This document shows positions 56,550 to 64,000 of a stretch of 64,000 nt of DNA, piece after piece; position 1 is the stretch's first letter; the number at the start of each line of letters is the position of its first letter. The translations under genes were made by a program, and so were the position numbers. Below the pieces are notes generated by a model. The model was not told where the DNA came from. It did no database searches and saw nothing but the letters and a program-made list of their open reading frames with translations. The stretch is taken from assembly GCF_030316765.1 (NCBI RefSeq), contig NZ_JASZYT010000003.1:496001-560000 (forward strand), read 5' to 3'. The stretch comes from Variovorax saccharolyticus. Lineage in GTDB: Bacteria > Pseudomonadota > Gammaproteobacteria > Burkholderiales > Burkholderiaceae_C.

Positions 56550-57322
56550 GCCTTTTTCTGCGCCACGATGAACAGGCGCGGGAAAGCCAGCAGCAGCTTT
56601 GCGTCGCTGCGCGCCGGGTAGGCGCGCGCGATGCGGCGCTCGTATTCGGCCAAGTAGCTGCTTTTCAGCTCGCTGGGCAAGGGATCTACGAAGGGCTTCA
56701 GCCCGGTGCCGCTGACCCACTCGACGATGGCCGCCGCGGAAGCCATCGGGTGCTGGTAGGCGGTGCGCCAGACATCGACCGCGGCAGCCTCGCCGGCCAG
56801 CAGGTCGTAGTAGCCGTCGAGTCCCAGCAGTTCGGTGCGCAGCCGGTCGGGGTTCCCGATGGCCTGCGCCCAGGGTGCCTCGGCCGCCACCTCGCGCATC
56901 AGCCGATGCGTGGGTTCCTGGCGGTTGTCGGGCATCTGGATCGCCAGCACGCCCCCGGGCGCCAGCACCGCGAAGAGCCTGGGGATCAGGGCTTCGTGGT
57001 CGGGCACCCATTGCAGGGCGGCATTGGCATAGATGAGGTCGGGCGCCGTCTCGGGCGCCCAGGTGGCGATGTCGCCGAGCTCGAAGCGGGCCTGCGGCAG
57101 GCGCTGCCTGGCGCTGGCGAGCATCGGCTCGGAGTTGTCGGTGCCGACCACCGCGGCACCGGGAAAGCGCTGCACCAGCAGCTCGGTGGAATTGCCCGGC
57201 CCGCAGCCGAGGTCGAACACGCGCGCCGCTTGGGCCAGCGGCACCCGTGCCAGCAGATCCCGGGCGGGACGGGTGCGCTCGTCCTCGTAGCGGCTGTAGA
57301 GCGCGGGGTTCCAGTCGAGCAT
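56546..57322 (-). CDS. tam: Trans-aconitate 2-methyltransferase
   Basis: A 258-residue class I SAM methyltransferase. [22 protein letters not shown] starts the conserved N-terminal block (here within 20-residue segments), SAM motif I is DLGCGPGNS (37-45), and [20 protein letters not shown], then DNRQEPTH follow. Tam esterifies trans-aconitate, a spontaneous isomer that inhibits aconitase, so its position among acnA, acnB and mdh makes sense. It is 13 bases downstream of the mdh stop and overlaps the CitE-like gene. Confidence 0.93.
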   Translation of the reverse strand: MLDWNPALYSRYEDERTRPARDLLARVPLAQAARVFDLGCGPGNSTELLVQRFPGAAVVGTDNSEPMLASARQRLPQARFELGDIATWAPETAPDLIYANAALQWVPDHEALIPRLFAVLAPGGVLAIQMPDNRQEPTHRLMREVAAEAPWAQAIGNPDRLRTELLGLDGYYDLLAGEAAAVDVWRTAYQHPMASAAAIVEWVSGTGLKPFVDPLPSELKSSYLAEYERRIARAYPARSDAKLLLAFPRLFIVAQKKA

Positions 57323-57335
57323 GCCGGGCCGTGGC

Positions 57336-58322
57336 TTACAGCAGGTGGGCGACGCCGGCTTGCTCGTCGGTCAGTTCCTTGAGCGTCTTGTCAATGCGTT
57401 CCTGGCTGAAGGCGTCGATGGCGAGGCCGTCGACGACCTTGTACTCGCCGTTTTCGCAGGTGACCGGGAAGCCGAACATCACGTCCTTCGGAATGCCGTA
57501 CTGGCCGTCCGACGGGATGCCCATCGTGACCCACTTGCCGTTGGTGCCCAGGGCCCAGTCACGCATGTGGTCGATCGCGGCGTTGGCGGCCGAAGCGGCC
57601 GACGACAGGCCGCGGGCCTCGATGATGGCGGCGCCGCGCTTGCCGACGGTCGGCAGGAAGGTGTTGGCGTTCCATTCCTGGTCGTTGATCATCTTGGCGA
57701 CGCTTTCGCCGTTGATGGTGGCGAAGCGGTAGTCGGCGTACATCGTGGGCGAGTGGTTGCCCCAGACGGTGAGCTTCTCGATGTCGGCCACGGCCTTGCC
57801 GGTCTTGGCGGCCAGTTGGCTGGCAGCGCGGTTGTGATCCAGGCGCAGCATGGCGGTGAAGTTCTTGCGCGGCAGGTCCGGTGCGCTCTTCATCGCGATG
57901 TAGGCGTTGGTGTTGGCCGGGTTGCCGACCACCAGCACCTTGACGTTGCGGCTCGCCACGGCGTTGAGGGCCTTGCCCTGGGCGGTGAAGATGGCGCCGT
58001 TGACGGCCAGCAGTTCGGCACGTTCCATGCCCGGGCCGCGCGGACGCGAACCGACCAGCAGCGCGTAGTCGGCGTCCTTGAAGGCGGTCATCGGGTCGCC
58101 GTGGGCTTCCATGCCGGCCAGCAGCGGGAAGGCGCAGTCGTCGAGCTCCATCATCACGCCCTTGAGCGCCTTCTGGGCCTTCTCGTCGGGGATCTCGAGC
58201 AGTTGCAGGATGACCGGCTGGTCCTTGCCCAGCATTTCGCCGGAGGCGATGCGGAACAGCAGGGCGTAACCGATTTGGCCAGCGGCACCGGTGACGGCAA
58301 CGCGAACAGGCTTTTTGCTCAT
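57336..58322 (-). CDS. mdh: Malate dehydrogenase
   Basis: A 328-residue NAD-dependent enzyme of the cytosolic-type MDH group found in betaproteobacteria. [10 protein letters not shown] is the dinucleotide loop near the start; [12 protein letters not shown] has substrate-binding arginines; VGNPANTNA follows; [11 protein letters not shown] holds the catalytic histidine. It oxidises malate to oxaloacetate. It begins the minus-strand mdh-tam-citE-like group and is divergent from the GntR regulator, with a palindrome (58461-58472) in between. Confidence 0.97.
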   Translation of the reverse strand: MSKKPVRVAVTGAAGQIGYALLFRIASGEMLGKDQPVILQLLEIPDEKAQKALKGVMMELDDCAFPLLAGMEAHGDPMTAFKDADYALLVGSRPRGPGMERAELLAVNGAIFTAQGKALNAVASRNVKVLVVGNPANTNAYIAMKSAPDLPRKNFTAMLRLDHNRAASQLAAKTGKAVADIEKLTVWGNHSPTMYADYRFATINGESVAKMINDQEWNANTFLPTVGKRGAAIIEARGLSSAASAANAAIDHMRDWALGTNGKWVTMGIPSDGQYGIPKDVMFGFPVTCENGEYKVVDGLAIDAFSQERIDKTLKELTDEQAGVAHLL

Positions 58323-58460
58323 GGGAAAACTCCAGGAAAAGATGAAAACGGGGCACGGCCGCGGAGTGCGGCCACGAGGTCGGGCCGGGACCCGAGGCCC
58401 GGCCTTTTGGCCGTCTTCGATTTTATGCCGATTTGAGCTTTCGGTGGCGCCTGTCTTATG

Positions 58461-58472
58461 TCTTATATAAGA
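58461..58472. promoter_or_regulatory. Perfect palindrome between mdh and the GntR gene, likely GntR operator
   Basis: TCTTATATAAGA is a perfect 12-base palindrome, extended imperfectly by ATG on the left and TGT on the right, with an extra half-site-like TGTCTTATG at 58452-58460. It lies in the 191-base divergent gap, 42 bases from the GntR start. It is the natural GntR binding site; binding is inferred. Confidence 0.65.
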
Positions 58473-58513
58473 TGTCGGCCCGAAGCACCTTCGCGGTGCG
58501 TCCGCCAAACCCC

Positions 58514-59275
58514 ATGACCACCTCTCCCCTCACTGTCGCCGAGCCCTCCACGCCGTCGTTCAGTCCGCTCTACCAGCAGATCAAATCGCTGATCCTGCAG
58601 AGCCTGCATGCCGGCGAATGGAAGCCCGGCGAACCGATCCCGAGCGAAATCGACCTGGCCGCCCGTTTCCGCGTCAGCCAGGGCACGGTGCGCAAGGCGA
58701 TCGACGAACTGTCGGCCGAAAACCTCGTGGTGCGCCGCCAGGGCAAGGGCACCTTCGTCGCCACCCATGCCGAACAGCATGTGCAGTACCGCTTCCTGAA
58801 ACTGGTGCCCGACAGCGGCGACGTCGACGCCGAAGGCCCGGCCGAACGCGAGATCGTCGACTGCAAGCGCCAGCGCGCCTCGGCCGACGTCGCCCGCGCG
58901 CTGTCCCTGCGCACCGGCGACGCCGTGCTGCAGGTCCGGCGGGTGCTGGCCTACCGCGGCACGCCGACCATCCTCGAGGAGCTCTGGCTGCCCGGAGCCC
59001 CGTTCAAGGGCCTGACCGCCGAGCGCCTCACCGCCTGGCACGGGCCCATGTACGCGCTCTTCGAGACCGAATTCGGCGTGCGCATGGTGCGCGCCGAAGA
59101 AAAGATCCGCGCCGTGCTGCCCGACGCCTCGCAGGCGGCGCTGCTGGCAGTCGCCACCTCGACGCCGCTGCTGAGCGTGGAGCGGGTCGCCTACACCTAC
59201 CACGACACGCCGATGGAACTGCGCCGCGGGCTCTATCGCACCGACACGCACCACTATCGAAACGACCTCGGCTGA
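58514..59275 (+). CDS. GntR family (HutC/UTRA type) regulator of the TCA cluster
   Basis: A 253-residue regulator: winged helix at about 18-85 ([47 protein letters not shown]) and a UTRA effector domain from about 100. Family effectors are often organic acids, sugars or amino acids. Flanked by mdh and sdhCDAB, it probably senses a TCA intermediate and controls mdh and/or sdh. The ATG at 58514 was taken because upstream in-frame ATGs (58433, 58472) would begin inside or across the operator. Confidence 0.88.
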   Translation: MTTSPLTVAEPSTPSFSPLYQQIKSLILQSLHAGEWKPGEPIPSEIDLAARFRVSQGTVRKAIDELSAENLVVRRQGKGTFVATHAEQHVQYRFLKLVPDSGDVDAEGPAEREIVDCKRQRASADVARALSLRTGDAVLQVRRVLAYRGTPTILEELWLPGAPFKGLTAERLTAWHGPMYALFETEFGVRMVRAEEKIRAVLPDASQAALLAVATSTPLLSVERVAYTYHDTPMELRRGLYRTDTHHYRNDLG

Positions 59276-59419
59276 GTGCGCCGCGGCCGCGCAGCATCCG
59301 ACCATCGCGGTGCGATGAGCGGGCAGCGAAAGCCGCGGGATGGTGCATTGCAATAGAATTTTGAGTTGTTTGCTTTTCGCCAAAGAACAAGTAGCCCCTC
59401 GTAAAACCCGAAAGCCCCC

Positions 59420-59866
59420 ATGACAGAGCTGGCCACCCCACCCCGACAACCGCGTCGGGAGTTTCGCAATATCAACCCCCTCTCCGACCTGACCACCTAC
59501 CGGTTGCCGCCGGCCGGCATCGTGTCGATCCTGCACCGCATCAGCGGTGCGCTGATGTTCCTTCTGCTGCCCTTCATCATCTGGATGTTCGACACCTCGG
59601 TGTCCTCCGAGATTTCCTTCGCCCGCTTCAAGGCCGCATTCAACAGCGGCCTTGGTTTCGTTCCGGGCTGGTTCATCAAGCTCGTGGCGCTGGCACTGAT
59701 CTGGGCCTACCTGCATCACTTCATCGCCGGCCTGCGCCACCTCTACATGGACGTGAACCATCACGCCGTCGACAAGAAGACGGGCAACAGCACCGCCCTC
59801 GCCACCCTCTTCCTGAGCATCCTGCTGACCGTCGTCCTTGGCGCCAAGCTGTTCGGTCTCTACTGA
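59420..59866 (+). CDS. sdhC: Succinate dehydrogenase, cytochrome b556 subunit
   Basis: A 148-residue membrane anchor with three helices (about 38-58, 82-103 and 126-147). NINPLSDLTTYRLPPAGIVSILHRISG holds the S/R ubiquinone-site residues (shown across two blocks: RLPPAGIVSILHRISG), and the second helix contributes the haem-binding histidine in YLHHFIAGLRHL. First of sdhCDAB. The 144 bases upstream (59276-59419) hold its promoter region; only a -10-like TAGAAT (59355-59360 area) is seen. Confidence 0.93.
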   Translation: MTELATPPRQPRREFRNINPLSDLTTYRLPPAGIVSILHRISGALMFLLLPFIIWMFDTSVSSEISFARFKAAFNSGLGFVPGWFIKLVALALIWAYLHHFIAGLRHLYMDVNHHAVDKKTGNSTALATLFLSILLTVVLGAKLFGLY

Positions 59867-59884
59867 TTGCGCGAGGAAACTGAA

Positions 59885-60250
59885 ATGTCTGTGAATTACG
59901 GCTCCAAGCGCATCGTCGTCGGTGCGCACTACGGATTGCGCGACTGGCTCAGCCAGCGCATCACCGGCGCCTTGATGGCGCTGTTCACCCTGATCGTGCT
60001 GGCGCAGTTGATCTTCACGCGCGGCCCGATCGGCTACGACCTGTGGGCCGGGATCTTCTCCGCCCAGTGGATGAAGGTGCTCACCTTCGTCGTCATCGCC
60101 TCGCTGCTCTATCACGTGTGGGTCGGCATGCGCGACGTCTGGATGGACTACGTCCAGCCGGTCGGCATCCGCCTGGTCTGTCAAGTTTTCACCATCGTCT
60201 GGCTTGTGGGTTGCGCGGGTTGGGCCATTCAAGTGCTCTGGAGGCTGTAA
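59885..60250 (+). CDS. sdhD: Succinate dehydrogenase, hydrophobic membrane anchor
   Basis: A 121-residue anchor with three helices (about 25-46, 58-80 and 92-115). GLRDWLSQRITGALMALF is the conserved first-helix entry and LLYHVWVGMRDVWMDYV carries the haem histidine and the quinone-site aspartate/tyrosine region. The ATG at 59885 follows GAGGAAAC; an in-frame TTG at 59867 is less likely. It lies 18 bases after sdhC. Confidence 0.92.
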   Translation: MSVNYGSKRIVVGAHYGLRDWLSQRITGALMALFTLIVLAQLIFTRGPIGYDLWAGIFSAQWMKVLTFVVIASLLYHVWVGMRDVWMDYVQPVGIRLVCQVFTIVWLVGCAGWAIQVLWRL

Positions 60251-60254
60251 CCCC

Positions 60255-62063
60255 ATGTCATACACAAAAGAACAAATCACCAAGCGCAAGTTCGACGTCG
60301 TCATCGTCGGCGCCGGCGGCTCCGGCATGCGCGCCTCGCTGCAACTGGCACGTGCCGGCCTCAACGTGGCCGTGCTCTCCAAGGTGTTCCCGACCCGCTC
60401 GCACACCGTCGCAGCCCAGGGCGGCGTCGGCGCCTCGCTCGGCAACATGAGCGAGGACAACTGGCACTATCACTTCTACGACACCATCAAGGGCTCCGAC
60501 TGGCTCGGCGACCAGGATGCGATCGAGTTCATGTGCCGCGAAGCGCCGAAGGTCGTGTACGAACTCGAACACTTCGGCATGCCCTTCGACCGCAATCCGG
60601 ACGGCACGATCTACCAGCGTCCCTTCGGCGGCCACACCGCCAACTACGGCGAGAAGCCGGTGCAGCGCGCCTGCGCCGCGGCCGACCGTACCGGCCACGC
60701 GATGCTGCACACGCTCTACCAGAAGAACGTCGAGGCCCGCACCCAGTTCTTCGTCGAGTGGATGGCCCTCGACCTGATCCGCGACGCCGAAGGCGACGTG
60801 GTCGGCGTCACCGCGCTCGAGATGGAAACCGGCGACCTGCACATCCTGCAGGCCAAGACCGTGCTGCTGGCCACCGGCGGCGCTGGCCGCATCTTCGCGG
60901 CCTCGACCAATGCCTTCATCAACACCGGCGACGGCCTCGGCATGGCGGCCCGCTCGGGCATTCCCCTGCAGGACATGGAGTTCTGGCAGTTCCACCCGAC
61001 CGGCGTCGCCGGCGCCGGCGTGCTGCTGACCGAAGGCTGCCGCGGCGAAGGCGCGATCCTGCTCAACAGCAACGGCGAGCGCTTCATGGAACGCTACGCG
61101 CCGACCCTGAAGGACCTCGCGCCGCGCGACTTCGTCTCGCGCTCGATGGACCAGGAAATCAAGGAAGGCCGCGGCTGCGGTCCCAACAAGGACTACGTCC
61201 TGCTCAAGCTGGACCACCTGGGCGCCGAGACCATCCACAAGCGCCTGCCCTCGGTGTACGAGATCGGCGTCAACTTCGCCAACGTCGACATCACCAAGGA
61301 GCCGATCCCGGTGGTGCCGACCATCCACTACCAGATGGGCGGCATCCCGACCAACATCAACGGCCAGGTCGTGATCCAGAAGGGCGAAGAGAACAGCGCC
61401 GTGGTCAACGGCCTCTACGCAGTCGGCGAATGCTCTTGCGTCAGCGTGCACGGCGCCAACCGCCTGGGCACCAACTCGCTGCTCGACCTGCTGGTGTTCG
61501 GCCGCGCGGCCGGCAATCACATCGTCGAGTTCAACGACAAGCTGAAGGAACACAAGGACCTCCCGGCCGATGCCGCCGACCGCACGCTGGAGCGCCTGAA
61601 CCAGCTCGAGGCATCGACCTCGGGCGAATACGCGCAGGACGTGGCCAACGAGATCCGCTCGGTCATGCAGCAGCACGCGGCCGTGTTCCGCAAGCAGGCC
61701 TCGATGGACGAAGGCGTCAAGAAGATCGCCGAGGTGCGCAAGCGCGTCTCCGCCGTCACGCTCAAGGACAAGTCGCGCGTCTTCAACACCGCCCGCATCG
61801 AAGCCCTCGAAGTCGACAACCTGATCGAAGTCGCACAGGCCACGATGGTGTCTGCCGCCGCCCGCCGCGAATGCCGCGGCGCCCACACGGTGGAAGACTA
61901 CGAGCGTCCGGCCGACGATCCGGTCGCGCCGCTGGGCCGCGACGACGCCAACTGGATGAAGCACACGCTCTGGTACAGCCAGGACAACCGCCTCTCGTAC
62001 AAGCCGGTCAAGCTGCAGCCGCTGACGGTCGCCTCCGTGCCGCCGAAGGTCCGGACGTTCTGA
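60255..62063 (+). CDS. sdhA: Succinate dehydrogenase flavoprotein subunit
   Basis: A 602-residue subunit oxidising succinate to fumarate. The FAD loop is VVIVGAGGSGMR (15-26); H50 in SHTVAAQGG is the covalent FAD attachment point; MEFWQFHPTG, LLTEGCRGEGA and the catalytic VHGANRLGTNSLLDLLVFG are all intact, with the C-terminal KHTLW..D......KPV. Standard length. Four bases separate it from sdhD. The sdhA-sdhB gap carries a hairpin repeat. Confidence 0.97.
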   Translation: MSYTKEQITKRKFDVVIVGAGGSGMRASLQLARAGLNVAVLSKVFPTRSHTVAAQGGVGASLGNMSEDNWHYHFYDTIKGSDWLGDQDAIEFMCREAPKVVYELEHFGMPFDRNPDGTIYQRPFGGHTANYGEKPVQRACAAADRTGHAMLHTLYQKNVEARTQFFVEWMALDLIRDAEGDVVGVTALEMETGDLHILQAKTVLLATGGAGRIFAASTNAFINTGDGLGMAARSGIPLQDMEFWQFHPTGVAGAGVLLTEGCRGEGAILLNSNGERFMERYAPTLKDLAPRDFVSRSMDQEIKEGRGCGPNKDYVLLKLDHLGAETIHKRLPSVYEIGVNFANVDITKEPIPVVPTIHYQMGGIPTNINGQVVIQKGEENSAVVNGLYAVGECSCVSVHGANRLGTNSLLDLLVFGRAAGNHIVEFNDKLKEHKDLPADAADRTLERLNQLEASTSGEYAQDVANEIRSVMQQHAAVFRKQASMDEGVKKIAEVRKRVSAVTLKDKSRVFNTARIEALEVDNLIEVAQATMVSAAARRECRGAHTVEDYERPADDPVAPLGRDDANWMKHTLWYSQDNRLSYKPVKLQPLTVASVPPKVRTF

Positions 62064-62067
62064 AAAC

Positions 62068-62115
62068 CTTGCGGGACAGACCGCAGTGGCGCGAAGCGCC
62101 GCAAGCCCTGTCCCC
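62068..62115. repeat. CCTTGCGGGACAG hairpin repeat, copy 2, between sdhA and sdhB
   Basis: CCTTGCGGGACAG (62068-62080) begins four bases after the sdhA stop. GGGACAG (62074-62080) pairs with CTGTCCC (62109-62115); inside, GGCGC-GAA-GCGCC (62089-62101) forms an unrelated inner stem. The outer stem and flank match copy 1 near garD. A shorter CCTTGCGAGAC without the hairpin lies between sdhB and sdhE (62841-62851). There is no T-run and the operon continues. Confidence 0.65.
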
Positions 62116-62137
62116 AACCGACTAAAGGTATCCCACG

Positions 62138-62839
62138 ATGAAGCGCACTTTTCAAATCTACCGCTACGACCCGGACAAGGACGCCAAGCCCTACATGCAG
62201 ACCGTCGAGATCGAACTCGACGGCCACGAGCGCATGCTGCTCGACGCCCTCATGAAGCTCAAGGCGCAGGACCCGACCTTGTCGTTCCGCCGCTCCTGCC
62301 GCGAAGGCGTCTGCGGCTCCGACGCGATGAACATCAACGGCAAGAACGGCCTGGCCTGCCTGACCAACATGCTGACGCTCAAGGGCACGATCGTGCTCAA
62401 GCCGCTGCCCGGCCTGCCGGTGATCCGCGACCTGATCGTCGACATGACGCAGTTCTTCAAGCAGTACAACTCGATCAAGCCGTACCTGCAGAACGACACC
62501 GTGCCGCCCGAGAAGGAGCGCCTGCAGTCGCCCGAGGAGCGCGACGAGCTCAACGGCCTGTACGAGTGCATCCTGTGCGCGAGCTGCTCGACCAGCTGCC
62601 CCAGCTTCTGGTGGAACCCCGACAAGTTCGTCGGTCCGGCCGGCCTGCTGCAGGCCTACCGCTTCATCGCCGACAGCCGCGACGAAGCGACCGCCGAGCG
62701 CCTGGACAACCTCGAGGACCCGTACCGCCTGTTCCGCTGCCACTCGATCATGAACTGCGTCGACGTCTGCCCGAAGAACCTCAATCCGACCCGGGCGATC
62801 GGCAAGATCAAGGAACTGATGGTGCGCCGCGCCATCTAG
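62138..62839 (+). CDS. sdhB: Succinate dehydrogenase iron-sulfur subunit
   Basis: A 233-residue electron-transfer subunit. The 2Fe-2S ligands are C54, C59, D62 (CGSDA) and C74; the 4Fe-4S and 3Fe-4S clusters use CILCASCSTSCP and CHSIMNCVDVCPKNLNP. The W in FWWNPDKFVG lines the quinone site. It lies after a 74-base gap with a hairpin repeat, unusually long for this operon. Confidence 0.97.
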   Translation: MKRTFQIYRYDPDKDAKPYMQTVEIELDGHERMLLDALMKLKAQDPTLSFRRSCREGVCGSDAMNINGKNGLACLTNMLTLKGTIVLKPLPGLPVIRDLIVDMTQFFKQYNSIKPYLQNDTVPPEKERLQSPEERDELNGLYECILCASCSTSCPSFWWNPDKFVGPAGLLQAYRFIADSRDEATAERLDNLEDPYRLFRCHSIMNCVDVCPKNLNPTRAIGKIKELMVRRAI

Positions 62840-62856
62840 ACCTTGCGAGACCCACG

Positions 62857-63159
62857 ATGCATGCCACCGACAACCCCTCCGAGCCGATCAGCGAGCGCGC
62901 GCTGAGCAAGCTCAAGTGGCGCTGCCGGCGCGGCTTGCTTGAGAACGACCTGTTCATTGCCCGCTTTTTCGAACGGCACGAGGCAAGCCTGACCCGCGGG
63001 CAGGCACAGGCACTGGAGACATTGATGGACCTGTCGGACAACGACCTGCTCGACCTCCTGCTTGCGCGAAAGGAGCCTGAGCCCGGATGGGCCGGGGCCG
63101 AGGTGGTCGAACTGCTGCGCCTGATGCGCAGCGACGGTGCGCAATCCCTAACTTCCTGA
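62857..63159 (+). CDS. sdhE: Succinate dehydrogenase assembly factor (FAD assembly) SdhE
   Basis: A 100-residue helical protein of the SdhE/DUF339 family, with the RGxxE motif at 25-29 (RGLLE) needed for covalent flavinylation of SdhA. LDLSDNDLLDLLLARKEP-like C-terminal helices follow. The ATG at 62857 was chosen; an overlapping ATG at 62861 is in another frame. It lies 17 bases after sdhB and 24 before gltA. Confidence 0.93.
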   Translation: MHATDNPSEPISERALSKLKWRCRRGLLENDLFIARFFERHEASLTRGQAQALETLMDLSDNDLLDLLLARKEPEPGWAGAEVVELLRLMRSDGAQSLTS

Positions 63160-63183
63160 TCCATTCTTTGAAAGACACTCGAA

Positions 63184-64000
63184 ATGAAAGCATCCGAGAA
63201 CAAGGCCACTCTGTCGTTCAGCAACGGCGGACAGAACGTTGAGCTGCCGATCTACAAGGGGACCCTCGGCCCCGACGTGATCGACATCCGCAAGCTCTAC
63301 GCCCAGACGGGCATGTTCACCTACGACCCGGGCTTCATGTCGACGGCCTCGTGCGAATCGGCCATCACCTACATCGATGGCGACAAGGGCGAACTGCTGT
63401 ACCGCGGCTACCCGATCGAGCAGCTCGCGACCAACTGCGACTTCCTCGAGACCTGCCACCTGCTGCTGTACGGTGAACTGCCCGACGAAGCCAAGAAGAC
63501 CAACTTCACCAAGCTCGTGACCAACCACACGATGGTCAACGAGCAGATGCAGTTCTTCCTGCGCGGCTTCCGCCGCGACGCGCATCCGATGGCCATCATG
63601 ACCGGCCTGGTCGGCGCGCTGTCGGCCTTCTATCACGACAGCACGGACATCAACAATCCGAAGCACCGCGAGATCGCCGCGATCCGCCTGATCGCCAAGA
63701 TGCCGACGCTGGTCGCCATGGCCTACAAGTACACCGTGGGCCAGCCCTACATGTACCCGAAGAACGAACTCAGCTATGCGGGCAACTTCCTGCACATGAT
63801 GTTCGCGACGCCGTGCGAGGAGTACAAGGTGAGCCCGGTGCTCGAGCGCGCGCTCGACCGCATCTTCATCCTGCACGCCGACCACGAGCAGAACGCATCG
63901 ACCTCGACCGTGCGCCTGTGCGGCTCGTCGGGCACCAACCCCTTCGCGGCGATCGCGGCCGGCGTGGCCTGCCTCTGGGGCCCGGCCCACGGCGGCGCCA
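63184..64000 (+). CDS. gltA: Citrate synthase (5' part only)
   Basis: The first 272 residues of a type II (hexameric) citrate synthase run off the right edge. Start [16 protein letters not shown], then [27 protein letters not shown] in pieces, [11 protein letters not shown] and [21 protein letters not shown], in which the histidine binds oxaloacetate. The next block, AHGGA, is the last seen; the acid catalyst Asp lies beyond the window. It condenses acetyl-CoA with oxaloacetate and closes the cycle with the aconitases upstream. Confidence 0.96.
   Translation, partial: MKASENKATLSFSNGGQNVELPIYKGTLGPDVIDIRKLYAQTGMFTYDPGFMSTASCESAITYIDGDKGELLYRGYPIEQLATNCDFLETCHLLLYGELPDEAKKTNFTKLVTNHTMVNEQMQFFLRGFRRDAHPMAIMTGLVGALSAFYHDSTDINNPKHREIAAIRLIAKMPTLVAMAYKYTVGQPYMYPKNELSYAGNFLHMMFATPCEEYKVSPVLERALDRIFILHADHEQNASTSTVRLCGSSGTNPFAAIAAGVACLWGPAHGGA

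Overview
This window is a GC-rich bacterial chromosome segment. Gene content and order point to a betaproteobacterium of the Burkholderiales, most like the Comamonadaceae (Variovorax or a near relative). The clues are the rpsP-rimM-trmD-rplS, hda/purM, murJ/rpsT/DUF3579/argDF and mdh-gntR-sdhCDAB-sdhE-gltA neighbourhoods, an orphan Bug-type tripartite tricarboxylate receptor, and a GC-rich REP-like intergenic repeat. This taxonomic call is from remembered family patterns, not from a database search. I saw no rRNA, tRNA, insertion sequence, prophage or CRISPR array, and no gap between genes exceeds 300 bases.

Layout. 1-4715: the start of an indolepyruvate-oxidoreductase-like gene diverging from a MarR regulator, then a tightly overlapping four-gene catabolic operon on the minus strand (opine-dehydrogenase-like, 3-hydroxyacyl-CoA dehydrogenase, alpha/beta-hydrolase-like, quinone-oxidoreductase-like). 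4867-10682: a FadR-type regulator, a LacI regulator and an aldarate operon (Bug receptor, talarate/galactarate dehydratase of the enolase superfamily, GarD). Four matching LacI-type operators tie the aldarate operon, the lacI gene and the fadR/opine promoter region into one probable regulon. 10762-14324: cyclophilin-like protein, AraC regulator, DEAD-box helicase with a long structured leader. 14556-20817: orn, STE24-type protease, pterin dehydratase, rsgA, a hisC-like/CbiB-like pair and a Nudix enzyme. 20984-23129: ribosomal operon. 23294-31100: acetyltransferase, TM2-like protein, pit/DUF47, folK-pcnB, hda, purM, PerM-like permease. 31223-33401: isochorismatase-like, DJ-1-like and GlxA-type regulator. 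33398-36718: VOC protein, SirB1, murJ, rpsT. 36828-44806: DUF3579, argD-argF, kynB-kynU-kynA, an SMI1/ankyrin protein and a flavin monooxygenase. 44816-47271: feoA-feoB plus a small cysteine-rich membrane protein, behind a Fur box.

47398-64000 is largely a TCA-cycle region: acnA, acnB, a small secreted protein, a CitE-like lyase, trans-aconitate methyltransferase, mdh, a GntR regulator beside a perfect palindrome, sdhCDAB, sdhE and the start of gltA. Together these cover citrate to isocitrate and succinate to oxaloacetate to citrate.

The most unusual items are the LacI regulon joining two catabolic clusters; the hydrolase-like protein in the opine operon that lacks both the nucleophile serine and the catalytic histidine; a hairpin repeat (conserved outer stem, variable inner stem) found near garD and inside the sdh operon; two tandem palindromes between trmD and rplS; and a four-cysteine membrane protein in the FeoC position. 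Most of the window is otherwise core metabolism and information processing.
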